Source of the DNA: Xanthobacter autotrophicus Py2
Lineage (GTDB): Bacteria > Pseudomonadota > Alphaproteobacteria > Rhizobiales > Xanthobacteraceae
Direction: 5' to 3'
Length of the DNA stretch: 64,000 bases
Assembly (NCBI GenBank): GCA_000017645.1
Contig: CP000781.1
Coordinates: forward strand, 310,001 to 374,000
The notes beneath the pieces are model-generated. The model was not told where the DNA came from and searched no databases. It was given only the letters and a program-made list of their open reading frames with translations. The position numbers were made by a program, and so were the translations under genes. Shown in pieces: positions 35,926 to 43,645 of the stretch; the first letter of the stretch is position 1, and each line of letters begins with the position of its first letter.

Positions 35926-37080
35926 TCAAATGGCGTGGCGGTTGGCGGTGGGGCCGAAATGCTCGACGTAGCGCGGGCTGATCACCGAAACCGGCAGGAT
36001 GATCAGCACGTCGGTGGTGCCGAACTGGTAGTCCACCACAGCGCCGTCCCCGACAAAGCCGCCGAGGCGCAAATAGCCCTTGATGAGTGGGGGCAGGGCC
36101 TGCAATGCGGCCTTCGGGTTGATCTCTGCCTTCGCCATGCGATCCATGCTCACATGGCGGCCGTCCACGGCCCGGGCGCGCCATTCGTCCGGCGCCAGCG
36201 CATTGTGATGGAGGAAGGAGAGCGGCAGGGCCAGCGCCGCAGGGTCGGTGCCCTCAAGGCTGGCGCAGCCGAACATGGCGTCGATCTTGTTGCGCAGGAT
36301 GTAGGTCCACACCCCGTGCCAGAGTAGCTCCACCGTACGCTTGTTGCGGTAGGGCTTCAGCACGCACGAGCGGCCGAGTTCCAGGAAGCGGAGGTTCGGG
36401 TGGGCGGCAATGATGCCGTTCACGTCGAACTCGCCCTGGGTGTAGAAGCCGCCGTGGCGCTGGGCCACGTCCTGCCGCAGCAGTCGGTAGGTGCCGACCA
36501 CCTTCGGCTTGCGCCGGCCGAGGACCATCTTGCCCGCGTCGTGGTCGAGCACGAGCAGATGCTCGCAGATGGCGTCGAAGCTGTCCATGTCGCGGCGAGC
36601 GAGGCGGGCTGGTCCATCCGGCACCGCCGACATCTCTTCGTAGAACACCTTGTAGCGCAGGCGCTGGGCACGCCGCACGTCGCGCGCGGTGCGGGCGAGC
36701 CGCACCTCCAGCGCGCCGAGGCGCCCGAGGACGAGGCCGTCCGGATCGGGTGGCAGCGCGTCCTTGTAGCGGATGCCCGAATAGGCGCGGAAATCAGTCA
36801 CCAGCTTCTGGGGTACGGGCATGGCGGTCTTGCCAGCCGGCCCGATGGACTTTCCGAACGGGGCGTGGAATGCGTTCTCGCGGCTGATGGGCCCGATGGC
36901 GCCAAGGCCAGCGCCGGCCTGCCCGAAGCCCGGCCGCGAGTCGTCCCGTGTCAGGTCCCAGGAGAAATCCCTGGAGAGATCGCGCGCAAAATCGCGTGCC
37001 AGATCACGGGCAACGTCGATCCCGCGCCCAAACAGCGCCGGCAGGCTGAAGCTCGGATCGGTCTGTCCTGTCCGTTTCAT
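35926..37080 (-). CDS. OlsB-like N-acyltransferase with tetrapeptide-repeat N-terminus
   Basis: A 384-residue protein. Residues from about 110 form a GNAT-type acyltransferase fold of the OlsB/hemolysin-like class (EVRLARTARDVRRAQRLRYKVFYEEM, then LELGRSCVLKPYRNKRTVELLWHGVWTYI), which in rhizobia transfers 3-hydroxyacyl chains from ACP to ornithine for ornithine-lipid synthesis. The first ~100 residues are not part of that domain and include six tandem tetrapeptides of the type [AST]RD[LF] at residues 24-47. The ATG at 37080 follows a purine-rich GGGAGGGGG. Ornithine-lipid function is inferred; the OlsA partner is not in the window. Confidence 0.78.
   Translation of the reverse strand: MKRTGQTDPSFSLPALFGRGIDVARDLARDFARDLSRDFSWDLTRDDSRPGFGQAGAGLGAIGPISRENAFHAPFGKSIGPAGKTAMPVPQKLVTDFRAYSGIRYKDALPPDPDGLVLGRLGALEVRLARTARDVRRAQRLRYKVFYEEMSAVPDGPARLARRDMDSFDAICEHLLVLDHDAGKMVLGRRKPKVVGTYRLLRQDVAQRHGGFYTQGEFDVNGIIAAHPNLRFLELGRSCVLKPYRNKRTVELLWHGVWTYILRNKIDAMFGCASLEGTDPAALALPLSFLHHNALAPDEWRARAVDGRHVSMDRMAKAEINPKAALQALPPLIKGYLRLGGFVGDGAVVDYQFGTTDVLIILPVSVISPRYVEHFGPTANRHAI
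36940..37011 (-). repeat. In-gene 12-bp tandem repeat encoding [AST]RD[LF] units
   Basis: Six consecutive 12-bp units encode ARDL, ARDF, ARDL, SRDF, SWDL and TRDD at residues 24-47 of the acyltransferase. The units are degenerate at DNA level, so this is an old expansion and not a recent slippage array. Confidence 0.75.
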
Positions 37081-37484
37081 TGCAACGACCCCCTCCCCGG
37101 GCCGCCGCCTGCGGCGCGCGCGCCATCCCTGAACATCCGGTCCTGGAACAGCGCCGGCAAGGGCGTGATCCGAAACGCGAGGCGTCGCCCCCATCATCCT
37201 CGGGAACCGCTACCCTCGGCTACCAGGCTATGAACGTCACCAACACCATAGTTTTTCAACGCCCATGTGACAATGGAGCCGCGCCGCCTACCGCGGGATC
37301 GAGGTCCGGCGGCGGCCCGCCAGGAAGGCCGTTTCGACGGTCCGATTTTGTCGGCCGGAGCGAGCACAGATTGTGGCGTGTCGAGGTAAGCCTGGGCATT
37401 CCCCAGCTTGCGAGGGGTCAGGGGTGATGCTAGCGCCAGCGCGAGGCGCCGGCACGAAGGCGCCGATGATACCAAGGGGGCAAG
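37081..37484. other. 404-bp divergent region with no gene
   Basis: Separates the acyltransferase from a secreted-protein gene. It should carry both promoters. I see only a locally AT-richer stretch near 37225-37270 (CATAGTTTTTCAAC) and no convincing boxes, repeats or coding sequence. Confidence 0.4.
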
Positions 37485-38096
37485 ATGTCTGCTGTTCGTG
37501 GAATGTTCGCGGCTGCGGCGCTGGCCGCAGGTCTGGTGCAGATCGCGCCCGGTGCTGCTGTCGCGCAGCCTCGGCCGACGCCGGCCGAGGTCGACACGGT
37601 GATGGTCCAGGGCGCCGGCCAGATCACGGTTCTCACCTACAAGGCGAAGTTCGTGTCTGCCGACCCCGTGACGCGACGCGTGGTGCTGGAAGATCCCTCC
37701 GGTCGCCGCTGGGCGGTGATCGCGCCGCCAGTGCTGGGTGATCTCACCTTCTTTCGCAACGGCGAGACCTTGATCATCCGCGTGGCGCCCGGCGTGGTCA
37801 CCGCCCTCGGCAAGGCGCGTCAGGGCAAGCCCGGAGAGGTGATGAACGAGGTGGCGCTGGATGCCGGCCTGCCTGGCTGGCCGGAAGGCTTCGGCGTCCG
37901 CGAGGTTACGCTGACGACAACCTTCGTGGATGTGAACAAGGCTGCTGGAACGGTCACCTTCGAAGGGCCTGACGGCGGGGTGCGCACCGTGCGCGCAGCC
38001 AACGACAAGGTGCTCGCCGACCTGCAGCAGGTCGAGCCCGGCGACCTTGCGCAGATCACCTATCTTGAAGGCCTTGCCGTCAACGCCGTTCGCTGA
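37485..38096 (+). CDS. Secreted protein of unknown function
   Basis: A 203-residue protein with a clear signal peptide (MFAAAALAAGLVQIAPGAAVAQ, cleavage probably after AVA-Q near residue 28). The mature part is rich in beta-strand and Val, with two related segments (VLTYKAKFVSADPVTRRVVLEDPSGRRW and EVTLTTTFVDVNKAAGTVTFEGPDGGVRTV) that suggest an internal duplication of a small barrel-like unit. No known domain recognised. The ATG at 37485 has GGGGGCAAG upstream. It ends at a shared terminator with yifB. Confidence 0.7.
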   Translation: MSAVRGMFAAAALAAGLVQIAPGAAVAQPRPTPAEVDTVMVQGAGQITVLTYKAKFVSADPVTRRVVLEDPSGRRWAVIAPPVLGDLTFFRNGETLIIRVAPGVVTALGKARQGKPGEVMNEVALDAGLPGWPEGFGVREVTLTTTFVDVNKAAGTVTFEGPDGGVRTVRAANDKVLADLQQVEPGDLAQITYLEGLAVNAVR

Positions 38097-38110
38097 CCCG
38101 GCCCAAGCTG

Positions 38111-38138
38111 CGAAGCGGCGCCTCAAGGCGTCGCTTCG
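38111..38138. terminator. Bidirectional terminator between secreted protein and yifB genes
   Basis: Arms CGAAGCG and CGCTTCG, then a G-T pair and an inner CGCC/GGCG stem around a TCAA loop, about 12 bp in all. It sits in the 56-bp gap between two convergent genes. T-runs are weak on both sides. Confidence 0.6.
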
Positions 38139-38152
38139 GTTCTCCGTCGCGA

Positions 38153-39685
38153 TCATGCTGCCGCCCTCGGGCGTTCAGCGGCGGCGCGATAGGCCAGTGC
38201 CTCCGCGAGGTGTCGGCGCCCGACACCGTCGGCGCCGTCAAGGTCGGCAAGGGTGCGCGCCACCTTCAGGACCCGGTGATAGCCACGGGCGCTGAGGCGC
38301 ATGGCATCGGCAGCGTCGCGCAGCAGGGCCGCGCCGCCGGCGTCCGGTGTCGCCACCTGGTCCAGCAGGGGACCTGAGGCCTCGGCATTGGTGCGTACGT
38401 CCCGCCGCCCGAGGGCGGCGTAGCGTTCCATCTGGATATCCCGTGCCATGGCCACCCGCGCCGCTACTTCCCGGGAGCCCTCCGTCGGAGCGGGCAGCAC
38501 GAGATCGGAGGCAGACACAGCCGGCACTTCCAGGTGGATGTCGATGCGGTCGAGGAAGGGGCCGGACAGCCGGGCCTGATATTCGTCGGCGCAGCGCGCG
38601 CCGCGCTTGCAGGTGAAACCGGGCTCGCCCGCGCGCCCGCACCGGCATGGATTCATGGCCGCGATCAGCTGGAAGCGGGAGGGATAGGTCACGCGATGGT
38701 TCGCCCGCGCGATCAGGACCTCTCCCGTTTCCAGGGGCTGTCGCAGGGAATCGAGCACTTGCGGAGAGAATTCGGGCAACTCGTCCAGGAAGAGGACGCC
38801 ATTGTGCGCCAGGGAGACCTCGCCGGGCTTTGCCTTCGCGCCGCCGCCCACCATGGCCGCCATGCTGGCGGAATGGTGCGGCGCGCGGAACGGGCGGCGG
38901 TCCATCAGCGCGCCGTCCTCAATGGACCCGGCCACCGATGCGATCATGGAAACATCGAGCATCTCGGCGGGGGACAGGGACGGCAGGATGGAGGGGAGCC
39001 GCTGGGCCAGCATGGATTTTCCTGCGCCCGGCGGCCCAATGAACAGAAGGTTGTGCCCACCGGCGGCGGCGACCTCCAGGGCGCGCTTGGCGGTCTCCTG
39101 TCCTTTTACATCCTTCAGGTCGAGCATGGCTTCCACCTGCGCCTTCATCCTGGGTTCGGGCCGGCCCATCACCTGCCGGCCGGTCATGTGGTTGGCGAGC
39201 TGGATGAGGGACTGTGGCGCCAGGATCTCCATGTCGGGGCTGGCCCAGGCTGCTTCCGCGCCGCACGCGGCGGGGCAGATCAGCCCGTGACCGCGCGCGT
39301 TTGCGCCGATGGCCGCCGGAAGCACACCGGCCACCGCGGCGATGGCCCCGTCGAGGGCCAGCTCGCCCACCACGGTGAAGCCGCCGAGCGCATCGGACGG
39401 TATGGCGCCAATGGCAGCCATGAGGCCGAGCGCGATGGGCAGATCGTAGTGGGAGCCTTCTTTCGGCAGGTCCGCCGGCGCGAGGTTGACGGTGATGCGC
39501 CGCGCGGGAAGGGCGAGGCCCGAGGCGATGAGCGCCGCGCGCACGCGTTCGCGCGCCTCCGAAACCGCCTTGTCGGGCAAGCCGACGATGGTGAAGGCCG
39601 GCAGGCCCGCCGCGACATGCACCTGCACGTCCACGGGGCGCGCGTCTACCCCCTCGAATGCGACTGTCGCTACCCGCTGGATCAC
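38153..39685 (-). CDS. YifB/ComM-type Mg-chelatase-like AAA+ ATPase
   Basis: A 510-residue protein with an N-terminal Lon-like domain (VATVAFEGVDARPVDVQVHVAAGLPAFTIVGLPDKAVSEARERVRAAL) and a magnesium-chelatase-type AAA+ module: Walker A GPPGAGKSML, Walker B VLFLDELPEF, and the zinc-like CRCGRAGEPGFTCKRGARCADEY cluster of cysteines. ComM members are branch-migration helicases in transformation; other YifB roles are unsettled. The start is a GTG at 39685, where family similarity begins; upstream in-frame sequence is Arg/Ser/Pro-rich. Located next to gshB-region genes as in other Hyphomicrobiales. Confidence 0.93.
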   Translation of the reverse strand: MIQRVATVAFEGVDARPVDVQVHVAAGLPAFTIVGLPDKAVSEARERVRAALIASGLALPARRITVNLAPADLPKEGSHYDLPIALGLMAAIGAIPSDALGGFTVVGELALDGAIAAVAGVLPAAIGANARGHGLICPAACGAEAAWASPDMEILAPQSLIQLANHMTGRQVMGRPEPRMKAQVEAMLDLKDVKGQETAKRALEVAAAGGHNLLFIGPPGAGKSMLAQRLPSILPSLSPAEMLDVSMIASVAGSIEDGALMDRRPFRAPHHSASMAAMVGGGAKAKPGEVSLAHNGVLFLDELPEFSPQVLDSLRQPLETGEVLIARANHRVTYPSRFQLIAAMNPCRCGRAGEPGFTCKRGARCADEYQARLSGPFLDRIDIHLEVPAVSASDLVLPAPTEGSREVAARVAMARDIQMERYAALGRRDVRTNAEASGPLLDQVATPDAGGAALLRDAADAMRLSARGYHRVLKVARTLADLDGADGVGRRHLAEALAYRAAAERPRAAA

Positions 39686-39825
39686 CGCGCCCACCCCGCT
39701 CGACTGCCTGCATCCCAAGGTAGCTGAGGATTGCCGTAGCGACAAGAACGAAAGCGGAACAATTTTGCTTGCCACGTCCGTAGTCGCGGCTATTCTGGCT
39801 CGGCTTGAGCGAATAGGGGCGCGAG

Positions 39826-40611
39826 ATGACGGACGCTTCAGGGGGTGGAATGCGTAGCCATGAGGCGCATGTGGCCGACATGTTCGGGCCTCAGGCGGCG
39901 GCCTATGTGGCGAGCGCAGTCCATGCGCGCGGCGCCGACCTTGAAGCCCTGTCGGCACTGGTTGCGGAGCTGCGGCCGGCGCGGCTGCTTGATCTCGGGT
40001 GCGGCGGCGGGCATGTGAGTTTTGCTGCGGCGCCGTTCGTGGCGGAGGTCGTCGCCTACGATCTGTCCGATGACATGCTGGGCGCCGTCGCTGCCGAGGC
40101 GGAGCGGCGCGGTTTTGCCAATATCACGACGCAGCAGGGCGTGGCCGAGCGCCTGCCATTCGCCGATGCCAGCTTCGATTTCATCGCCACGCGCTTCAGC
40201 GCCCACCACTGGCGGGATGTCCCCGCCGCGATGGGGGAGGCGCGGCGGGTGTTAGCGGTGGACGGGCGTGCCATGGTGATGGATGTAATCGCCCCCGACT
40301 GGCCGGTGGCGGATAGTTTCCTGCAAACCATCGAGGTGCTGCGCGATCCCTCCCATGGCCGCGACTACCGCGAGGCGGAATGGGTGGAACATGCGGAGGG
40401 CGCCGGTTTCCGGGTCATGCGAACCGCGCGGCGACGCCTGCGCCTCGAATTCAGCGCCTGGGTCGAGCGGATCCGCACGCCTGAGCTACATGTGGCGGCC
40501 ATAAGGTCCCTGGTCGCCGGAGCGAGCCGGGATGTGGCCGAGCATTTCGAGATCGAGGCGGATGGCTCCTTCACCCTCGACACGCTGACGCTGGAAGTGG
40601 AGCCGGCCTGA
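39826..40611 (+). CDS. Class I SAM-dependent methyltransferase
   Basis: A 261-residue methyltransferase of the UbiE/Methyltransf_11 type. The SAM motif I is RLLDLGCGGGHVSF at about residues 53-66, motif II LPFADASFDFIATRFSAHHWRD, and motif III RRVLAVDGRAMVMDVI. The Gly-rich motif and acidic D after it (AYDLSDDML) are intact. Substrate unknown; many relatives act on small metabolites or quinones. It is divergent from yifB (140-bp gap) and convergent with the PHA-system gene. Confidence 0.88.
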   Translation: MTDASGGGMRSHEAHVADMFGPQAAAYVASAVHARGADLEALSALVAELRPARLLDLGCGGGHVSFAAAPFVAEVVAYDLSDDMLGAVAAEAERRGFANITTQQGVAERLPFADASFDFIATRFSAHHWRDVPAAMGEARRVLAVDGRAMVMDVIAPDWPVADSFLQTIEVLRDPSHGRDYREAEWVEHAEGAGFRVMRTARRRLRLEFSAWVERIRTPELHVAAIRSLVAGASRDVAEHFEIEADGSFTLDTLTLEVEPA

Positions 40612-40688
40612 GCGGGTGCCGGCGTTCTCTTCGCCAATGCATGTCGCCTTGCCGAGGGGGGGGACGGGACCGTTTTTCGGACGACGGC

Positions 40689-41000
40689 CTATTTCTTCTC
40701 CAGCATAAGCCGGCCCTGCTTCTTGATGAGGTCCTGTGCCTTGCGGGCCAGAAGGTCGAGGAGGAAGGGCAGTTCGACCGACAATTGGACGGCCTCGTCC
40801 GTCACGTCGAGAGTGCCGCTCGCAGTTTGGCCAAGGGCCGCGATATGGAAGTCCAGATGCTCGCCGGTCCAGACTTCCTGGAGGATGGTGATGTGTCGGC
40901 CGAAGCGCGAGCGCACGGTGGTGAGCCCCACCTGGAGGCGCCGTGTCGCCTCCGCCTTGCCGAGGCGGTGCGGAATGGAAGCGGTGAACGGCTGGCCCAT
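40689..41000 (-). CDS. Polyhydroxyalkanoic acid system family protein
   Basis: A 103-residue protein matching the PHA granule-associated regulator family (polyhydroxyalkanoic acid system protein). Diagnostic pattern: FTASIPHRLGKAEATRRL at the N-terminus, HIAALGQTASGTLDVTDEAVQLSVELPFLLDLLARK in the middle and a short Lys-rich tail. It is predicted cytosolic and granule-linked, but its exact role is not established. The ATG at 41000 follows AGGAGACGGG. It stands alone, far from phaZ (2 kb), but in the same window. Confidence 0.82.
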   Translation of the reverse strand: MGQPFTASIPHRLGKAEATRRLQVGLTTVRSRFGRHITILQEVWTGEHLDFHIAALGQTASGTLDVTDEAVQLSVELPFLLDLLARKAQDLIKKQGRLMLEKK

Positions 41001-41203
41001 GTACCCGTCTCCTGTGCCTGTCTCCTGGCTGGAGGCGGCCGGGGGGTGACATCCTCCGGCCAGGTGTTTTTTTGGCGTCGTCGATGAAACCGTCGCCGGC
41101 GCGTCTCGATCGGATCGGCTTCTGCGATCAGAACTGATCGGTTCCCGGAACGCGACCCGCATCGCTCGCATCGCGATTGGAGCGGGGAGTTCGGTTCCGC
41201 ATG

Positions 41204-42151
41204 TCAGACAAGTGCGCGCTTCTCCTCGATCCTGTCCCAGATCTGGGCGGCGATGTCGGGGCCGCCCAGGCGCTTGATGGCGCGCAGGCCCGTGGGGGAG
41301 GTGACGTTGATCTCGGTGAGGTTGCCGTCGATCACGTCGATGCCCACGAAGATGAGCCCCATCTTCTTCAGTGAAGGACCAATGCGGGCGCAGATCTCCA
41401 GTTCCCGATCCGTGAGGTCGGTGGGTCGGGCGGCGCCGCCGCGCACCATGTTGGAGCGAAGGTCGCCCTCGCTCGGCACCCGGTTGACCGCGCCTGCCGC
41501 CTCGCCGTCCACCAGGATGATGCGCTTGTCGCCGTGCTTCACGGCCGGCAGAAACTGCTGGATGACCCAGGGCTCACGGAAGGTGGTGGCGAACAGATCG
41601 TAGAGCGAACCGAAATTGAGGTCGTCGGCGGTCAGGCGGAACACGGCCGCGCCGCCATTGCCGTAAAGCGGCTTCATCACCACGTCGCCGAATTCGGCGC
41701 GGAACGCCTTGATCTCGCTAAGGTCGCGGGAAATCAGCGTGGGCGGCATCAACTCGGGAAACTCGGTGACGAAGATCTTTTCCGGCGCGTTGCGCACATG
41801 GGCCGGATCGTTCACCACCAGCGTCTTGGGGTGGATGCGCTCCAGCAGGTGGGTGGCGGTCACATAGGCCATGTCGAAGGGCGGATCCTGGCGCATCAGC
41901 ACCACGTCCATCTCGGTGAGCGCGATGCGCCGCTTCTCGCCGAGGCTGAAATGGGCGCCGGCCTCGTCCTTCACCTGGAGCGGCTCGACGGTGGCGAAGA
42001 CGGCGCCGTCGCGCATGGCCATGCGGTCGGGTGTGTAGTGGAACAGGTCGTGCCCGCGCGCCTGGGCTTCGAGCAGCAGGGCGAAGGTGGAGTCGCCCGC
42101 AACGTTGATGTTGGCAATATGGTCCATCTGGACCGCGACCTTGAGGGCCAT
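41204..42151 (-). CDS. gshB: Glutathione synthetase
   Basis: A 315-residue ATP-grasp ligase joining gamma-glutamylcysteine and glycine, the second step of glutathione synthesis. Family features: [26 protein letters not shown] at the N-terminus, [38 protein letters not shown] and [12 protein letters not shown], whose Asn/Glu bind Mg-ATP. It is the last gene of the rsmI-yraN-gshB run, an order common to Alphaproteobacteria; yraN ends 75 bp upstream. Confidence 0.96.
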   Translation of the reverse strand: MALKVAVQMDHIANINVAGDSTFALLLEAQARGHDLFHYTPDRMAMRDGAVFATVEPLQVKDEAGAHFSLGEKRRIALTEMDVVLMRQDPPFDMAYVTATHLLERIHPKTLVVNDPAHVRNAPEKIFVTEFPELMPPTLISRDLSEIKAFRAEFGDVVMKPLYGNGGAAVFRLTADDLNFGSLYDLFATTFREPWVIQQFLPAVKHGDKRIILVDGEAAGAVNRVPSEGDLRSNMVRGGAARPTDLTDRELEICARIGPSLKKMGLIFVGIDVIDGNLTEINVTSPTGLRAIKRLGGPDIAAQIWDRIEEKRALV

Positions 42152-42226
42152 GGCAATCTCCGGACGCCCGGCTGGGGCTTCGCCTTATCTATAGGCGCGC
42201 ACGGCAACCTGCCACCCGCGCCCCGT

Positions 42227-42610
42227 TCAGAATTCGGCCTCGAATGCTCCGGGCAAATGCTCGGCGGCGCCCGAGCGGGCGAGGAGCACGGCATCGAAGC
42301 GCATGTTGAGGCGCGCCAGCTCCGGATGGCCCGCGAGGAACGCCTCGGCCGCCGCGGCGATGCGCCGCCGCTGGCGCGGCAGCAGCGAGAAGGCCGCATC
42401 CGAAAGGGTGCTCCGCAGCTTCACTTCGCAGAAGACCAGCAGGTCGCCCTGGCGGGCGATCAGGTCGATCTCGCCGGCCTTGGTGCGGACCCGGCGGGCC
42501 AGGATCTCGAAGCCATGGGCTCCAAGCAGGGTCGCCGCGCGCTCCTCGGCGGCGAGACCCCGGTCGTGGGCGGCACGGCGGCGGCGCGTCGCGGCGGGAA
42601 CGTCAGTCAT
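42227..42610 (-). CDS. YraN family (UPF0102) nuclease-like protein
   Basis: A 127-residue protein of the UPF0102 family, a PD-(D/E)XK-type fold related to Holliday junction resolvases. Motifs: GLAAEERAATLLGAHGFEILARRVRTKAGEIDLIARQGDLLVFCEVKLR, containing the Asp and Glu-x-Lys of the nuclease core. The biochemical role is not proven. It overlaps the end of rsmI by 8 bp and precedes gshB, the common arrangement. Confidence 0.9.
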   Translation of the reverse strand: MTDVPAATRRRRAAHDRGLAAEERAATLLGAHGFEILARRVRTKAGEIDLIARQGDLLVFCEVKLRSTLSDAAFSLLPRQRRRIAAAAEAFLAGHPELARLNMRFDAVLLARSGAAEHLPGAFEAEF

Positions 42611-43565
42611 CGGCTGCCTTGTCCCCGGCCCGTCCTTCGGCCAAGGCAAGGGCGCGGGCATAGACCTCCCGCTTCGGTCGCCCGGTCATGGCGGCGACGG
42701 CGGCGACGGCGTCCTTCAAGGTGGCGTCCTTGAGGGCGCGGGCGAGGGCCTCATCCACGTCGGCGTCGCCGGCGGCTTCCTCCAGCGGAGGTCCTACCAC
42801 CAGCACGATCTCGCCCCTCGGCGCCTCCGCCGCCCCATAATGTGCGGCGAGGGTGGCGAGGTCGCCGCGGCGCACTTCCTCGAAGGCCTTGGTGAGCTCG
42901 CGGCAGACCGCGGCCTTGCGCGGGCCGAGGCGGTCGGCGAGGTCGGCGAGGCTTTCGGCGAGGCGCGGGCCGGTCTCGTAGAACACCAGCGTGGCCGGTA
43001 CGCTCGCAAGGGCTGTAATGCGGTTGCGGCGCTGGCCGGATTTCGGCGGCAGGAAGCCATCGAACAGAAAGCAGTCCGTGGGCAGGCCGGCCGCCACCAG
43101 GGCGGCGAGCAGGGCCGAGGCGCCGGGCACGGGATGCACCGTGTGGCCGGCCTCGGCCGCTTCCACCACCAGCTTGAAGCCGGGGTCCGAGACCAGCGGC
43201 GTGCCGGCATCCGAGATGAGCGCGACGCGGTGGCCGGCGGCAAGCCGCGCCAGCAGCTTGGGCCGGGCACTGGCGCCGTTGTGGTCGTGATAGGGCACGA
43301 GCGGCGTGGTGATGCCGTAGCGTTCTGTGAGCCGGCGGGACATGCGGGTATCCTCGCAGGCGATGACGTCCGCGCCCGCCAAGGTTTCCAGCGCGCGAAC
43401 GGTTACGTCGCCGAGGTTGCCGATCGGTGTCGCAACCACGTGCAGGCCGGGGGCTAGCGCCGGGGCCGAGACGCGGGTGCCGGCGAGGAGGAAGGTGTTC
43501 GCGTCCGCCCCTGCGGCGGAGGGCTCCGGGCGGGTAGGGGCAGGCGAGCGGTGCGGGCTGGTCAT
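42603..43565 (-). CDS. rsmI: 16S rRNA 2'-O-methyltransferase RsmI
   Basis: A 320-residue tetrapyrrole-methylase-fold enzyme that 2'-O-methylates C1402 of 16S rRNA. Signatures are LHVVATPIGNLGDVTVRALETL, ACEDTRMSRRL, LISDAGTPLVSDPGFKLV and VPGASALLAAL. The ATG at 43565 precedes a ~50-residue non-conserved N-terminal tail; an in-frame ATG at 43649 is possible but adds Arg-rich sequence. Same strand and 80 bp downstream of hypF; overlaps yraN by 8 bp. Confidence 0.94.
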   Translation of the reverse strand: MTSPHRSPAPTRPEPSAAGADANTFLLAGTRVSAPALAPGLHVVATPIGNLGDVTVRALETLAGADVIACEDTRMSRRLTERYGITTPLVPYHDHNGASARPKLLARLAAGHRVALISDAGTPLVSDPGFKLVVEAAEAGHTVHPVPGASALLAALVAAGLPTDCFLFDGFLPPKSGQRRNRITALASVPATLVFYETGPRLAESLADLADRLGPRKAAVCRELTKAFEEVRRGDLATLAAHYGAAEAPRGEIVLVVGPPLEEAAGDADVDEALARALKDATLKDAVAAVAAMTGRPKREVYARALALAEGRAGDKAADD

Positions 43566-43645
43566 GGCGCCACCATAGCCCCGCTCGCGCGGGACGAAAA
43601 CCGGGACGCGGGGCGGGTGTGACTGAAGAGACCGGGCGCCCGCCC

